Shown one piece after another: positions 45,232-56,403 of a DNA stretch of 64,000 nt; positions within the stretch are counted from its first letter, which is position 1, and each line of letters opens with the position of its first letter. Source of the stretch: Pohlia nutans. Its lineage: Eukaryota; Streptophyta; Bryopsida; Bryales; Mniaceae. The stretch is taken from assembly GCA_022496805.1 (NCBI GenBank), contig CM040093.1, positions 5,210,501-5,274,500 of the forward strand, given 5' to 3'. The position numbers and the translations under genes are program-made. The notes under the pieces are model-generated. The model made no database searches and was not told where the DNA came from. It was given only the letters and a program-made list of their open reading frames with translations.

Positions 45232-45587
45232 CCCTTAAACGTTTTTCAAAGCCCCATGGACTTGATTTTTAAGGAATCTTGCTTTTAGAAGAAGCACTAC
45301 TCAACTCCTTCTGAACAAACATGGATCATTGGATGTACAACAAGGTGAGACATTTGATGTGCTTAATTGCAACAACAAATTCTTCGATGCTTGTTCACAA
45401 TATTTAAATCAAAGGTATTAGAGGATCATTTGATTCTTGCTCAAGTTCCCAATTGATTCTTCATGTGCTTGTTTCTTTATTGTGATTGGTCATGCACCCA
45501 TGCCCAGCCTAAATATATGATTCGTATTCTTGCAGAGACGTTCGGGCTGCCCACTGAAGACCTGAAATGTCGTTTAAGGATTAAGGG
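45232..45587. mobile_element. TTAA-flanked MITE, family G (C-related)
   Basis: TTAA exact on both sides (45228-45231, 45588-45591). CCCTTAAACGTTTTTCAAAG at the left resembles family C, including a following GCCCCATGGACTTG. The right end is TGTCGTTTAAGGATTAAGGG. Confidence 0.75.
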
Positions 45588-45603
45588 TTAAAGTCAAAGT
45601 AGT

Positions 45604-46022
45604 AAGGTGGTTACCCCATTACCAACTGGCGCCTTAAACCAACAGCTAGGGGCATTTTCCACAATCAATGTTGCAATGATGTTGGTTTTAACATGAGTTA
45701 CAGTTGGTAATGGGTTCTCTCTTGTTGGTTTTAGTATATGTAAGTGTGGTTATGGGTTCGATGTTGTTGGTTTAAGCATCTTTATTGTGTGCAACACAAA
45801 TCTTCTTTAGACAGAAAGAGCTCTACCTATGTGACATGAATGGGATGTGTCATACTTCAACTTTGAAAATTTATAACTAATTCATTCTTTATCCAAAAAT
45901 TATGTTTCAACTTGTGTTGAAATCTATTTCTTTTTGCCTAACTCTTAAAAATAATAATACTAAATAATATCAATGTCTCATATCCGTATTTCTTATTCAG
46001 TTGGAAATGGGGTAACCACCTT
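45604..46022. mobile_element. 419-bp element with AAGGTGGTTACCCCATT termini
   Basis: AAGGTGGTTACCCCATTACC at the left; the inverse of the right end differs at about one position over 25 bp. TA/TTA flanks are ambiguous. Non-coding. Confidence 0.8.
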
Positions 46023-47064
46023 AATGCACTTGCTGCCCCATCCCATTTGAAGGCACACAACCAATCTGACTTATAGCTCATCTAATCCAACTTATACTCT
46101 CATTGGTGGTGGAAGATCATCTATGGATAGTAGCGTCAGGTTGCCAAGTGGAAAATTACCCATCCGTTCCAAAGTACTAATCACATGCTATAGTGAGTGT
46201 GCTTTGGAGGGCACACTAAGCGCATCCTCAATGCAAAGCATAAAGAGGGGTAGTACTAGCATAGTATTGATAGAATCAAAGTAGCTTCATGCCAATGCAA
46301 ACAGTATTGTGCAGGTTACAACACGTCTAGCCTAAATTCTCTCCGCATATTTTTTTTCTTTCCTGAGTCTTTCAAGGCACACAACAATCAAAGTCCAAGC
46401 TATCTTCGGAGCATGAGCACTTGAATCAATGGTGGTGCCAAAATATGAACCAATCAAATGCACTATCGCAACAAATAGAGTGCTTCTTGTTGCTCCCCCT
46501 CCCATTGGGTCACTATGCACCAAAATTCATTTTTCGGTGTTGGGCATTAATTAATTGGTGTTGAGACAAGTCACATGATGGTTGAAGAGGGGTATTTGTC
46601 ACAATATGAGAGAGTTAGGACAAATGAGAATGAATGTGGAAGTATAACGAAGAACAAGGATGAATGGCGATGAAAGGCAGCTTAGATGAAGGGTGGGGAT
46701 TGAGATGGTTGGCAGCTGAGATGGATGGTGGAGATTATCTCTCTGATATTTGTTTCCAGCTTCATCTCCTGATATTCTCAATTTGAGTTGTTGCTTTGGA
46801 AGTTGTTGTTGTTGTTGTTGTTTTGCTTCACTAGTGAGTAATTGAGCCAAACACTTCACTGGTGAGTAATCACTTTACTATTTCACCAACAAAGAAGTTA
46901 ATGCTTTGTATTCTCAATTTGGTTCTCAATGTGGGTATTTTTAATTTATGTATATGGTACACAAATAGATTTTGAAATTAGTAAGCGGGCCAAATCTTCA
47001 TTCAGTAACTTTTCTTAACAAGTTTCCATATCCGTATGGGGTCTTGAACGAACACATATCCATG
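46023..47064. other. Spacer without recognised gene
   Basis: Includes a short (GTT)n run at about 46804-46822 that yields a poly-Gln frame on the minus strand (46599-46859), which I do not accept as a gene. Confidence 0.5.
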
Positions 47065-47068
47065 TTAA

Positions 47069-48626
47069 CCCCTAAAAGCCTGAGGGGTATTTGACAAAAC
47101 ATAGATGTGTTATGATATGTGCCTTCCATATGTTTGAATGAAGTTTGGTTCAATAGACAAAATATAGGGCATCATCTCTACAAATTATCCATATGGTCAA
47201 ATTTCCAAAAAAAACTTTAGATATTTTTTTAATGGATTTAAAAGCATTAACTTTTGATTTTTTTTTTTAATTTTAATTTTCACTTTTACAGTTTACAATT
47301 TAGCTGATTAGTTAAAATTGGTTTATTTATTGCTCTTTGTATCCTAAGCTCCCGAGAGACCATTTTTTGGTGGCTGCCCATTTTTAAAGGGCTTCTAGAA
47401 ACAATAAAATCAATTTTTGAAAAAATAAATTTAAAATACTACATCAAATCTACTTTCCAATGCAATTTGAATTATATCAATCCAAGTTAAACTCCACTGG
47501 GGAGAATTTTTCAAAGTGGATCACCTCAACATTGTCTTAGTGTTATAAAATTTGCTATTTGGAGAAAGTAATGATGTTCCCTCCATCATTTCTTTTGCTT
47601 TTTTGAAGTTAACAGTAGATCTTAGAATACAAAGAGCAATAGATAAATCAATATTGGTGTATCAAAAATTTTGTCATGTTTAACAATTCTTCACCCAATA
47701 TTCAAGTGTGTGTGTTGCGGATTCTTGAATTGATGTAAGGTGCCAGCTAACCCTAACGTTTGAAGCAAATTGACGTTTTATTGTAGACAAGGCCTAGACA
47801 GGAGATAAACCCTTGAAAGGAGGCTTTGGAAAAATATTGATTCCAAGGGTCTAGATTGCAATTTATAGCCCATCTACTAGATATGGGATGAAGAATTTAG
47901 TTTCCTCTCATGTTTATAATAGTTCTAAATCTGAAATAAAAATATTGTTGGGCCCTCCACACATTGATATGTGGCTGAAATAAAATATTGTTGGGCCTCC
48001 ACACATTGACACGTGTCATGTGTGTGCTTTCAACTAATTAATTACAAAACCACTTCTGTCACACTATGCACCAAAATCATTATTCTCATCAACTTGTTGT
48101 GTGCATATATGATTGTACTGTACAGTACAGGTTGAATATTCATGTAGACATGGTTCTATGTATGATTCAATTTTATTCACTACAGGCTAATGTTGTTGTT
48201 CTAGAGATTAAGTCTGGATTAATTTGATCATATTGGCAAAGGTAACACAAGAGATAACAAAAATCGTTTTTTTCCTAAACATCCTTTGGGCTTTATAATT
48301 TTACTAGCACAGACATGTTGCACTACAACTAAAATCCTGTAACCAATTTTAATTCTTACAGAACCGGATTAAAAACATTTGGGATGAAACGTGACCATTT
48401 TTGTGACAATGGGTCGTGACAGATTGCGTGACAATGTGCATTTAATATAATAGATATGATCATTGCATATTTTCTCATAATCCATCTCATGTACTAAAAT
48501 ACAATGATGTACTCAAACATTCTATATATTCATGTACAAAAATATATTTCAATTTATTAATGTATACGAATACCACAGCAATCACATGCTTGTATGCAAA
48601 AATACTTGAGCGCGGTCGTTTAGGGG
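47069..48626. mobile_element. Possible 1.56-kb TTAA-flanked element
   Basis: TTAA then CCCCTAAAAGCC at the left (TTAA 47065-47068). GTTTAGGGG then TTAA (48627-48630) at the right. The ends share eight inverted bases. The two ends may belong to separate truncated copies. No transposase frame is visible inside. Confidence 0.4.
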
Positions 48627-48630
48627 TTAA

Positions 48631-49655
48631 AATAAACAGCGAGGGTGATAAATTGTGCAAGCTTTTGGTGTGATGTCCTTGGTGGAGTGGCTTTTGTGTC
48701 CAAAGTGTGGCGTGTTCGAAGACATCACTTTCAATCAACTGCTACGTCAGGAGTTCTTGGCTTGCAAAAAAAAAATTGGATTACAACAGAATTAGCTTTG
48801 TGTTCCACGAAAAGATGAACTGCTGAAAATTTGCAAATTATAGCCATCAAGAAAAGCTGCAAAGGATGCAATATTTGAGCTTCAAAATTCACACAAATTT
48901 TGTGTGACATTTGTTACAGAATCCATCCTCATTAGAAGAAATGTGGAATTTTACGACTACAAGTATGCGACTCAAACTAATTCAAAACTAGTTCATAATG
49001 ACTGTCATTAGTCGTTAAGAACTACCGTAGGTTGGTAGCACCTTGGGCAAAAATTAATTATTAAAACTTATGCCTAGTTTTTAGGAAACTTTTAGCACAT
49101 ACTTGCCTAAATAAACAATAATGAAATTTGAAAATGCCTAAATTATGAAAATCAATAGAAAATTTATGACCCAGTTAAAAAATAAAATTAGGGGTTGAAT
49201 GAGGACGGCCATTACGGTAGCCACCAATAATGAATGAAAGTTTTTTCTAATTAAATTCGGAAATCCTTTTTTTTTGCCCAACACTTTTTTTTTACTTTTA
49301 TTAATTATTGGGCATTGAGGTGCCCAAGATGCCACCAACCTACAGTAGTTTGAGTCGTAGTCGTAAAATCCCACATTTTTCCTAGTGCCTTCTTTCTAAA
49401 TTCACCCCTCAATGACTATCATCACATTCAAAATTTGGTGTCACAAGTTATCGTCTCCACACCCTTCAACCGCTATATATCCCTCTATATAGTCAGTGAA
49501 CCAATGAAAATCATTATACATGGGAAATCATTATTGTTCATCAATTCAGGATATTGAGCCCTTCCAAAACTTTGTTATAAAAGGGATGTATTGAAGTGTC
49601 TCTATATCATGCTCATATTCCATGTAGGTGTAAGAGTTCATTGTTTTCTCTAGTG

Positions 49656-49657
<2 letters not shown>
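48631..49657. other. Spacer without recognised gene
   Basis: No exon, RNA or closed repeat. 48946-49020 and 49325-49375 share inverted text (AACTACTGTAGGTTGG-like), hinting at a decayed inverted-repeat element between about 48940 and 49385. Confidence 0.4.

Positions 49658-49737
<80 letters not shown>
49658..49737. repeat. (TA)n microsatellite, about 80 bp
   Basis: Uninterrupted TA dinucleotides. Confidence 0.95.
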
Positions 49738-49740
<3 letters not shown>

Positions 49741-49915
49741 ATAGCTAATACTCAACCACATGCTTAAATTTTTTTTGAAAAAAGAACAACATTTCTATAT
49801 ACACAATTTAGATGTGTGCATTACTATTATATGTTTATAAACTCAATTGAAAATTATTAAGAAATTTATAACCAAAAAAGCTTTAAGTGTTTTTTTAGTT
49901 CACCCATTCACAAAA

Positions 49916-49916
<1 letters not shown>

Positions 49917-49979
<63 letters not shown>

Positions 49980-49982
49980 TAA
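49917..49982. repeat. (AAT)n microsatellite with inverted tail
   Basis: TAATAATAAT repeats switching to ATTATTATT at the end, so the strand can fold on itself. Confidence 0.9.
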
Positions 49983-50319
49983 ATAAAAGAAAAAATTCAA
50001 GTGTATAAATTTTAATAGATGATTGTATTCTTCAGAAAATTAAAGTACCTCATAGCTAGTACTCAACCATATGTTTACAACTGAAAATTATAAAAAAAAT
50101 CAACATTTTTACATGTAAAATTTAGATGCGCATTACTATCAATGGTTTTGGCAATGGGAAGATAGGTGCTTCAAAGTTGTTTTGTAGCTTTTGGATCTAC
50201 AATGTGAAAGTTAAGGATTTTTTGTCATTTTTGTCATCATAAATTTAGAAAATAAAAAAATAAAAAACTTTATAAATCACGGTGAACACTTGGACCAACA
50301 ACACATAGCCACACTAGTA

Positions 50320-50605
50320 TATATTATTATTTTTAAATAAAATAAAAAATTACTAAAATGCAAAAGTAAAAGTAAACCACAATAAACATACAAGCTTGAT
50401 TAAAATAAAAGCATCCTAAAAGCACAAGTGTGCGGAAGATAAAGGCCTTCTAATCATGCAATTTTGGTTAAAGTAAAAGCACACTTATTGTAAAATCCCA
50501 TTTAATGTAAAAACATACTTAACGTAAAAGCTTATTTAATGTAAAAGCCCATTTAGTGTAAAAGCATACTTAATGTAAAAGCCCATTTAATGTAAAAGAA
50601 TAGTT
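50320..50605 (+). repeat. Left array of AATGTAAAAGC repeats
   Basis: It starts with TATTATTATTTTTAAATAAA and continues to seven or so 17-18 bp units of the type TTTAATGTAAAAGCCCA (50470-50605). A related array in inverted orientation lies at 56.15-56.40 kb. Confidence 0.7.
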
Positions 50606-50760
50606 GCTATATTAAGATTGTTCATTTTGTCTATTGATTTATTCTTCACAATGCATTTCTATTCCCAAATCTCTATTCTAGATTTTCATTTCCAAATTTC
50701 TACCGTATACATTCTTAAATCCGCATTCTTGCAAACTACACTAATTCTCACTCCAATATC

Positions 50761-51153
50761 GTGGAAAAAATGTTTGGTTTCATGAAAGAACCGTCAAGCA
50801 AACATATGCCCAAATCATCAAAAATGCTTCAACAAAAGATTAATGCGATATCCACGACACCCAACTTCTACAAATTTGGAAGAAAATTAGGAAAAGGCCA
50901 ATTTAGTGTTGCCTATATTTGTAAGGAACGTGCAACGGGTTGCAAACTTGTTTGCGAATGCATTTCCAAGTCGTGTGATCACGTCTATCAGGAAATTGAG
51001 AGTATGTACCACCTTGCAAGACCCTCCAACAACATGAAATTCAAAGAAGTCTATGAGGATGCTGAGAATTTTTACTTAATGATGGAACTTTGTGAGGATG
51101 ACATCCTCTTGGAACACTATCGTAATCCTTTAATGGCTATCAACCATTTTTAG
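50761..51153 (+). pseudogene. Truncated CDPK-like kinase N-lobe, catalytic Lys lost
   Basis: A 130-codon frame. From residue about 38 it follows the N-lobe of calcium-dependent protein kinases: YKFGRKLGKGQFSVAYICKE (glycine loop), then CKLVCECISK where the family has a catalytic Lys in ACK, then YQEIESMYHLA (the helix C Glu is kept), YEDAENFYLMMELCED, and a stop soon after. The catalytic loop, DFG segment, C-lobe and EF-hands are absent. The Lys-to-Glu change and the truncation rule out a working kinase. It starts 156 bp after the left AATGTAAAAGC array, so it may be a captured gene fragment carried by a transposon. A few altered residues across the lobe suggest long neutral drift. Confidence 0.75.
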
Positions 51154-51575
51154 GCCATTTTCAAATAAATGTTGATTTTAATAATCTATTTTTCTCATAC
51201 ATTATTGCCTTTTTAGAAAGAATAGAAATATCTTCTTTTCTAAAAGCTTCATTTAAAAAATTTCAAAACAACACCACAAAAGAATTATTTTTATCAGATT
51301 ACTCTTGATGTAGGCTCAAGAAGAATTCTTGGATTTATAGCTTCTATTTCCACTGCTTTGAAAATAAAGCATGCTATTTTAGTATTTTTGTAATTACTAT
51401 GAACTTCAAAAAAATAAAATTTGCAAAAAATCATAGCAAATTTGTATTATAATTGATTATCTAAAATTTAGATTAAATTGGAAACACAATTCATAAAAAT
51501 CATGGGAAAATATAAAAACATTTGTTGATGAAAAATTGATGAAATTTGACTAGATTCTTCTAGCTTAGGCCTTAA

Positions 51576-52144
51576 CCCCTAACTGCCCAGCCATGCATAT
51601 TTTGCATAATGTACAGATTTGAAATCTGTTTTCTCATCTCTCATGCACTTTTTGAAGCGTGGATTTTTAATTGAAACTATTATTGGAAGTTAGCTTCGTG
51701 CATGTGTGATCCGATTAGAAAGGGGATGATTTGTGAAAATTTTATGCCTCATTTTGTGTTGTAGTGTTCCACCCAAAATTTTGAAGATTTTAGTCTAAAA
51801 GTGCTTTTGAAAAAGTCAACTACTAAGATTAAGCAACCAAAAAATCTCCAAAAATCACTACACTAAGAGTATTACATTTCAACCTATCACAACAAATTTC
51901 ATTATTAGATTTTCAATATCTTATTTGTAATCATATTACAAAAGAGTTTTAAATTTTAAGTTTCAATTTTTATACAAAAATATTGGTGATAGCAATTACA
52001 AATCTAATCGTATGGATATAATTTAAAATTCATTTTGTACAACTTTTATTCATTCATCAAGTTGAAAAATATCCCTCTTAGTTGCATTTTATAATGCATC
52101 TTTGGAAAATTGCCAAATCTGAAGAGGGTGAGAACGTTTAGGAG
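51576..52144 (-). mobile_element. TTAA-flanked MITE, family E (copy E5)
   Basis: TTAA exact at 51572-51575 and 52145-52148. Ends CCCCTAACTGCC and inverse of CTCCTAAACGTT. Full length. Confidence 0.8.
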
Positions 52145-52194
52145 TTAAAGAATGAAAGATGAGTCATTCATAGAATCTAAAACCATTTATTTAA

Positions 52195-53260
52195 TCCCTA
52201 AAGGACCACAACTTACCCTTAACTGCTTGAGCGTCCATTTTTTGGACGATGTATAGATTTCATCCATGTTTCCTCATCTATCATGCACTTTTTGCACCAT
52301 GGATTTTTTACTCTAGATTCTATGGGAAGTTAGTTTCATGAATGTGTGATCCGATTAGAAAGGGGATGATTTGTGAAATTTTTATTCCTCATTTCATGTT
52401 GTAGAAATTCACCCAAAATTTTGAAGATTTCAATGTAAAAGTGCTCTTAAAAAATTCAACTCATAAAATTAAGCAACCAAAAAATCTCCAAAAATCACTA
52501 CACTTAGAGTATTACATTCCAACCAATCACAACAAATTTCATCCATAGATTGTCAATATCTTATTCATAATTGAATTACAATTGAATTTTGAGTGTAACT
52601 TTTATTCATACATCAAGTTCAAAATATTCCTCTTAGTTGCATTTTATAATGCTTCTTTGCAAAATTGCCAAATTTGGAGAGGGCTCTAGGCATTTAGGAG
52701 TTAACTATGTTTCTCTCCAAACATTCCAAAGCTGCCTAAAAGTACCCCTTCTCATAAAAGGCAAATAATTTTTGATCTAAAACCTTTTTGACCGATTCAA
52801 CCATAGAATATTTCAACCAACTTGAATTTATTAGCTCCTACAAATTTTCAACGGTTCAAGGTCCTTCAATAGTTCAATGGTAAGATTATAAGCTACAAAA
52901 TTGGTTGCACTTTGTTTTTTGGCCCAGTGCCCCAAAGTTGAAACTTTTTGAAAATGCCCAAAATGTAAATTTTAGTCTTAAATTTGGTAAAATGAATTTG
53001 GCAGTTATGTATATGGGGTGTTAGCTCATTGTGTACAAAAATTCAGATGCATAGTTCATTGTATGAAAATTTTCAGGAGTTGCCCGTAGTTAATTTTTTA
53101 CCCTTGCGTGATTGTATCTTTTGATCTATACATCACCCACATAAGCAAATTACCATCCCATCTTTGTTACAAAGAGTAGAATCACCAAAAAAATCTCAAA
53201 TCAATACTCATTCCACACTAAGCTAACCGAACTTGGAAAATCAGCTTTGTCCTTTAGGAG
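52195..53260. mobile_element. TTAA-flanked element, family H, split by E6
   Basis: TTAA (52191-52194) then TCCCTAAAGGACCACAAC at the left. TTTGTCCTTTAGGAG then TTAA (53261-53264) at the right. E6 sits inside near the left end. The match of CCTAAAGGAC to the right inverse supports one element. Confidence 0.55.
52216..52700 (-). mobile_element. TTAA-flanked MITE, family E (copy E6), nested in H
   Basis: Left end CCCTTAACTGCTTGAGCG after TTA(C). Right end TTTAGGAG then TTAA (52701-52704). Partly deleted in the middle compared with E3 and E5. Confidence 0.7.
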
Positions 53261-53264
53261 TTAA

Positions 53265-53722
53265 TGAGTTCAATTATTAATGCTCTCAAGGCATGCTACA
53301 ATTCTAGTGCAATTCACTTTCACTTGCAGCTATAAAACAACTTGTTCCACACAATATATAAAAATTAAATATTTTTAATTTATTCGAATTTGATAAATCA
53401 TAGAAATATTTTTAAATTATTAGTGAAGAAGATCTAATTAATTATATATCTAAAGCCAACACTTGAAATAAGAAGATAATTTTTTCACATTCTATTATTA
53501 ATATGTAAAACCCCTCTTAATGAGGTAATGGACAAAGTAGATATGACATATATCAGTAAGAACTTAATCAAAGTAGATATGACATATATCAGTAAGATTT
53601 TGAACAAAGCACTCAATTAAAAGTTGGAAAAATCTTAAAACGTGCCTGTAAATGTTGACTTTCCCTATTTTTGTTTTTATTTTCGATTGTCAATGTGCAA
53701 AAACATGGACTAGATTTACGTT
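53265..53722. other. Spacer without recognised gene
   Basis: AT-rich. It contains a direct repeat AAAGTAGATATGACATATAT (about 53535 and 53573). Nothing else recognised. Confidence 0.5.
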
Positions 53723-54013
53723 TTAGATTTTGTCACAATTAGGTAAAATATCGGTTTGAGGTGCTCCTACCTTAATGACAAATAGAGAAGAAGCACCGGA
53801 TGGTGTCGGAGGCAACTCCTCGGTGCATGTGATGTTACATAAATTGAGGTTCACCATTCGATATGTGGCATTGACGCCGCGAATGTACATATCGCCTTTT
53901 GCATCGTCGCCGTACAATATAATTCCACCCAAATTTGTGCCGTTGTTGCAAAGAACGGGAGTTTTCGATGAGCACTTGTAAAGCAGGTCACTTTCAGAAT
54001 ATTTCCCACTCAT
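53723..54013 (-). CDS. Small ORF resembling part of a WAK-type ectodomain (uncertain)
   Basis: A 96-codon frame on the minus strand beginning MSGKYSESDLLYKCSSKTPV. It has five cysteines, potential N-glycosylation sites (NGT, NAT, NIT) and the segment DMYIRGVNATYRMVNLNLC. The spacing of Cys and the strand-like pattern recall the galacturonan-binding ectodomain of wall-associated kinases (GUB_WAK), but I see no signal peptide or kinase next to it. Base composition is richer in G+C than the flanks, which suggests a gene fragment. It could equally be an unrelated secreted-domain relic. Confidence 0.35.
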   Translation of the reverse strand: MSGKYSESDLLYKCSSKTPVLCNNGTNLGGIILYGDDAKGDMYIRGVNATYRMVNLNLCNITCTEELPPTPSGASSLFVIKVGAPQTDILPNCDKI

Positions 54014-54885
54014 GAGTGGGTTTTCATATGTTGACTACATAACCCCATTTAGATCGCTGTATAGATTGCCACCCCATAATCCGTAACATCATCAGAATTA
54101 TAATACCATACCCGACCGTCGGGGTTGGAAAAAAATTATTATTAGAAGCAAAGCCCAAAAGTTAAATTTTCAAAAATATTCTATTTTGTATGGTGAAAAA
54201 GAGAATCTTTGAAAATATTCACAAAAATTTGACATTTGTTTAAAAGAAAATTTCTAAAAAATTATTGGAATGTCCAACAACCTTCTCAAGCCTTTTAGCT
54301 CTTGAAGGTCCAAATTGATGTCCAAACTCATAACATTCTTGTCCTAGTGTGAAGATCATTTTTCTAGAGCCTATGTAATACTCAATAGTTTCTTATTTGA
54401 TAGGGTTATTTTATTGATTTATTTTTGGAAAGTTTAGAAACAAAATAATTCAAAAAAGTTGAAAACAAAAGATTCAAAAGACACAATGAAGGTAGTGTAA
54501 AACTCATTGTTTGTTTTTTATACAAAGATTTCTGCTACATTTCTCTCTAGTTATATAATTACCTATTTGAGATACAATCCGCAAACAAGGTGAGATAAAA
54601 GTTGAAATCAAGTTGTGCACAAAAGTATCTTTATGGCGCATTGTGTGATTTTCTACAAGGATGAGAATTTTTAGGATCAAGACTATTATGCCAATGAATA
54701 ACTTCTAAAACTACATTGTTAATGCTATAATGTCAAGTTCAATGTCCAAGGCAACAATGCTACTATCTCTTTGACTAATCAAAAGAGGATTATCCTAAAC
54801 CCTTATATCAACCAAAAAGTACAAATTTGAACATTTTGATTGGGTGTAACAACTTAGCATCATGTTCTCGCTTTTAACCCAATAA
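54014..54885. other. Spacer without recognised gene
   Basis: AT-rich; no exon or closed repeat. A short segment at about 54180-54240 (GGTGAAAAAGAGAATCTT) recurs at 57.68 kb, so another dispersed repeat is present. Confidence 0.45.
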
Positions 54886-55080
54886 CCCCTACTAGACCAA
54901 GGATTCATGGATTTAAAATGTAAAATTAAATCGATCCTATTGTGAACAACATAATGTCATAATGTGTATGGGACCAAATTTTGCATTTGTTGGTTTAAAA
55001 AAAAAAAAAATTCCTCATAAAACCTAATTAAAACTGCTAAAAAAACATAAGGCCCGATTTGGGCTTCTTGGTCCTTTAGG
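54886..55080 (+). mobile_element. TTAA-type MITE, family A (copy A3)
   Basis: CCCCTACTAGACCAAGGATT at the left, and at the right CTTCTTGGTCCTTTAGG, the inverse of the family A start. The flanks are decayed. TTAA plus CCCCTAAATATT at 55107-55122 is a further unpaired end. Confidence 0.65.
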
Positions 55081-55374
55081 AATCTAGCCCATTTTTAATC
55101 CAAGTCTTAACCCCTAAATATTTTCACTTACTATACTCTAGAAAATTGATGATTGCACATTTGAATCCGTTATTAAGTGCCAAATTTATAAATTAATTTC
55201 AACCAAAAATTGTATACAATTATATATTTTCATTCATATTAATATTCATGAATTTCATACAAACATATCATCTTTTGGAGTTACAATTTTTTTAAATTCA
55301 AAATTAAAATACAAATGTTACAATATTCTCATTGATCAATAGCTAAATTCCCAAGCCATTAGAACTTGAAGAAA

Positions 55375-55920
55375 TCACATCCAAGGAGTCGAGCTTGTTC
55401 GCTCACGTGGTGTGACCCAAACTTGGCGTTTTATTTTTTGACGTCCATTTTTGTTGTAAACTATCTTATGCAGTCCAAAAAACCCATAATAGAGCAATTG
55501 ATCTCGTAAATTCCTAATATCGGTAATATTCAAATGTTCAAGTGATGAGGTCAATATATTCTCATCTACCTCTTTGTCCAATACACAAGTACTATTAAAA
55601 GCTAATAAAGAAAGAATAAATTGTTGTAGTGCATATTGTTTTTCATCGATCTCCCAAAACGTGTTTTCGATTTCTAACTTAGTGTCTTCACATGCAACCC
55701 TCCATGCATTCCACTCCAACGTGCTATCCACCCATTCTTTCCATGTTTTGTTTGTTTTTCTAAGAGCTTCCAAAGTGTTTATTACAATTTGTGATTTTTT
55801 TTCATCAATGTGTTGGCCTTGTAAAATTGGTCTAGGAAATAATAAATAAGGCAACATTTCACTTTGTAACATCTCTAAAGGCAAATCATTGATGTATTGT
55901 TGTTCATATAAATTTGCCAT
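55375..55920 (-). CDS. Hypothetical protein with F-box-like N terminus
   Basis: An intact 181-aa frame on the minus strand beginning MANLYEQQYINDLPLEMLQS. The LPLEML-x(4)-LPYLLFPRP start, followed by NTLEALRKTNKTWKEWV, recalls the F-box pattern (L-P-x-E-x-L, then a Trp-containing helix), but it is not a clear match. The rest is charged and helical, with Trp and Asn common, ending in GRQKIKRQVWVTPRERTS. No membrane segment or signal. Being the longest uninterrupted frame in this AT-rich part, it is unlikely to be chance. It is transcribed away from the right AATGTAAAAGC array (its start is about 250 bp inside that array), mirroring the kinase fragment at the other end. Function unknown. Confidence 0.55.
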   Translation of the reverse strand: MANLYEQQYINDLPLEMLQSEMLPYLLFPRPILQGQHIDEKKSQIVINTLEALRKTNKTWKEWVDSTLEWNAWRVACEDTKLEIENTFWEIDEKQYALQQFILSLLAFNSTCVLDKEVDENILTSSLEHLNITDIRNLRDQLLYYGFFGLHKIVYNKNGRQKIKRQVWVTPRERTSSTPWM

Positions 55921-56149
55921 TTTTTCAAAATCTTCAACACAAACTCTAGTTTGAATATTGTAGTTTTTTAAAGAATAGCTTCACCTTGGTAAAATTGAAT
56001 AATGTATAAAAAATTGTAATTTTTTATAATCATGTACTAGTTAAGAAATTAGTGCATGGTGTTTGAAGTTCATTTATTGTAAACCAAATATATTGACATA
56101 AAACCAAGAAATTGCTTCAACAAAAATCTATTTGAAAACAACAATAGAA

Positions 56150-56400
56150 ATAAAAAAAAAACCCTGTATTATATATCTGCATTGAAATTAGCTTTTACAT
56201 TGACTTTTACGTTGGCTTTTACATTTGCTTTTACATTGAGATTGCATTGAGATCTGCATTTTTCATTGCGATTGGTTTTTACTTTGTAGTTTAATTTTTC
56301 TTAAACTTTTATTTAATTTTTTTTGATGTTTAGTTTTATTTTATAATTAAAAATAATAATCTTTAACTTTAATTTTACATTTAATATATGATGTACTCTA
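56150..56400 (-). repeat. Right array of AATGTAAAAGC repeats (inverted)
   Basis: Read on the minus strand it goes from TTATTATTTTTAATTATAAA into units of AATGTAAAAGC (plus-strand GCTTTTACATT, 56206-56258), the same layout as the left array at 50.32-50.61 kb. Confidence 0.65.
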
Positions 56401-56403
56401 GAC

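Noticed and set aside
46599..46859. Minus-strand ORF with a poly-Gln run
   Set aside because: The run comes from a (GTT)n tract and the rest has no domain or splice support.
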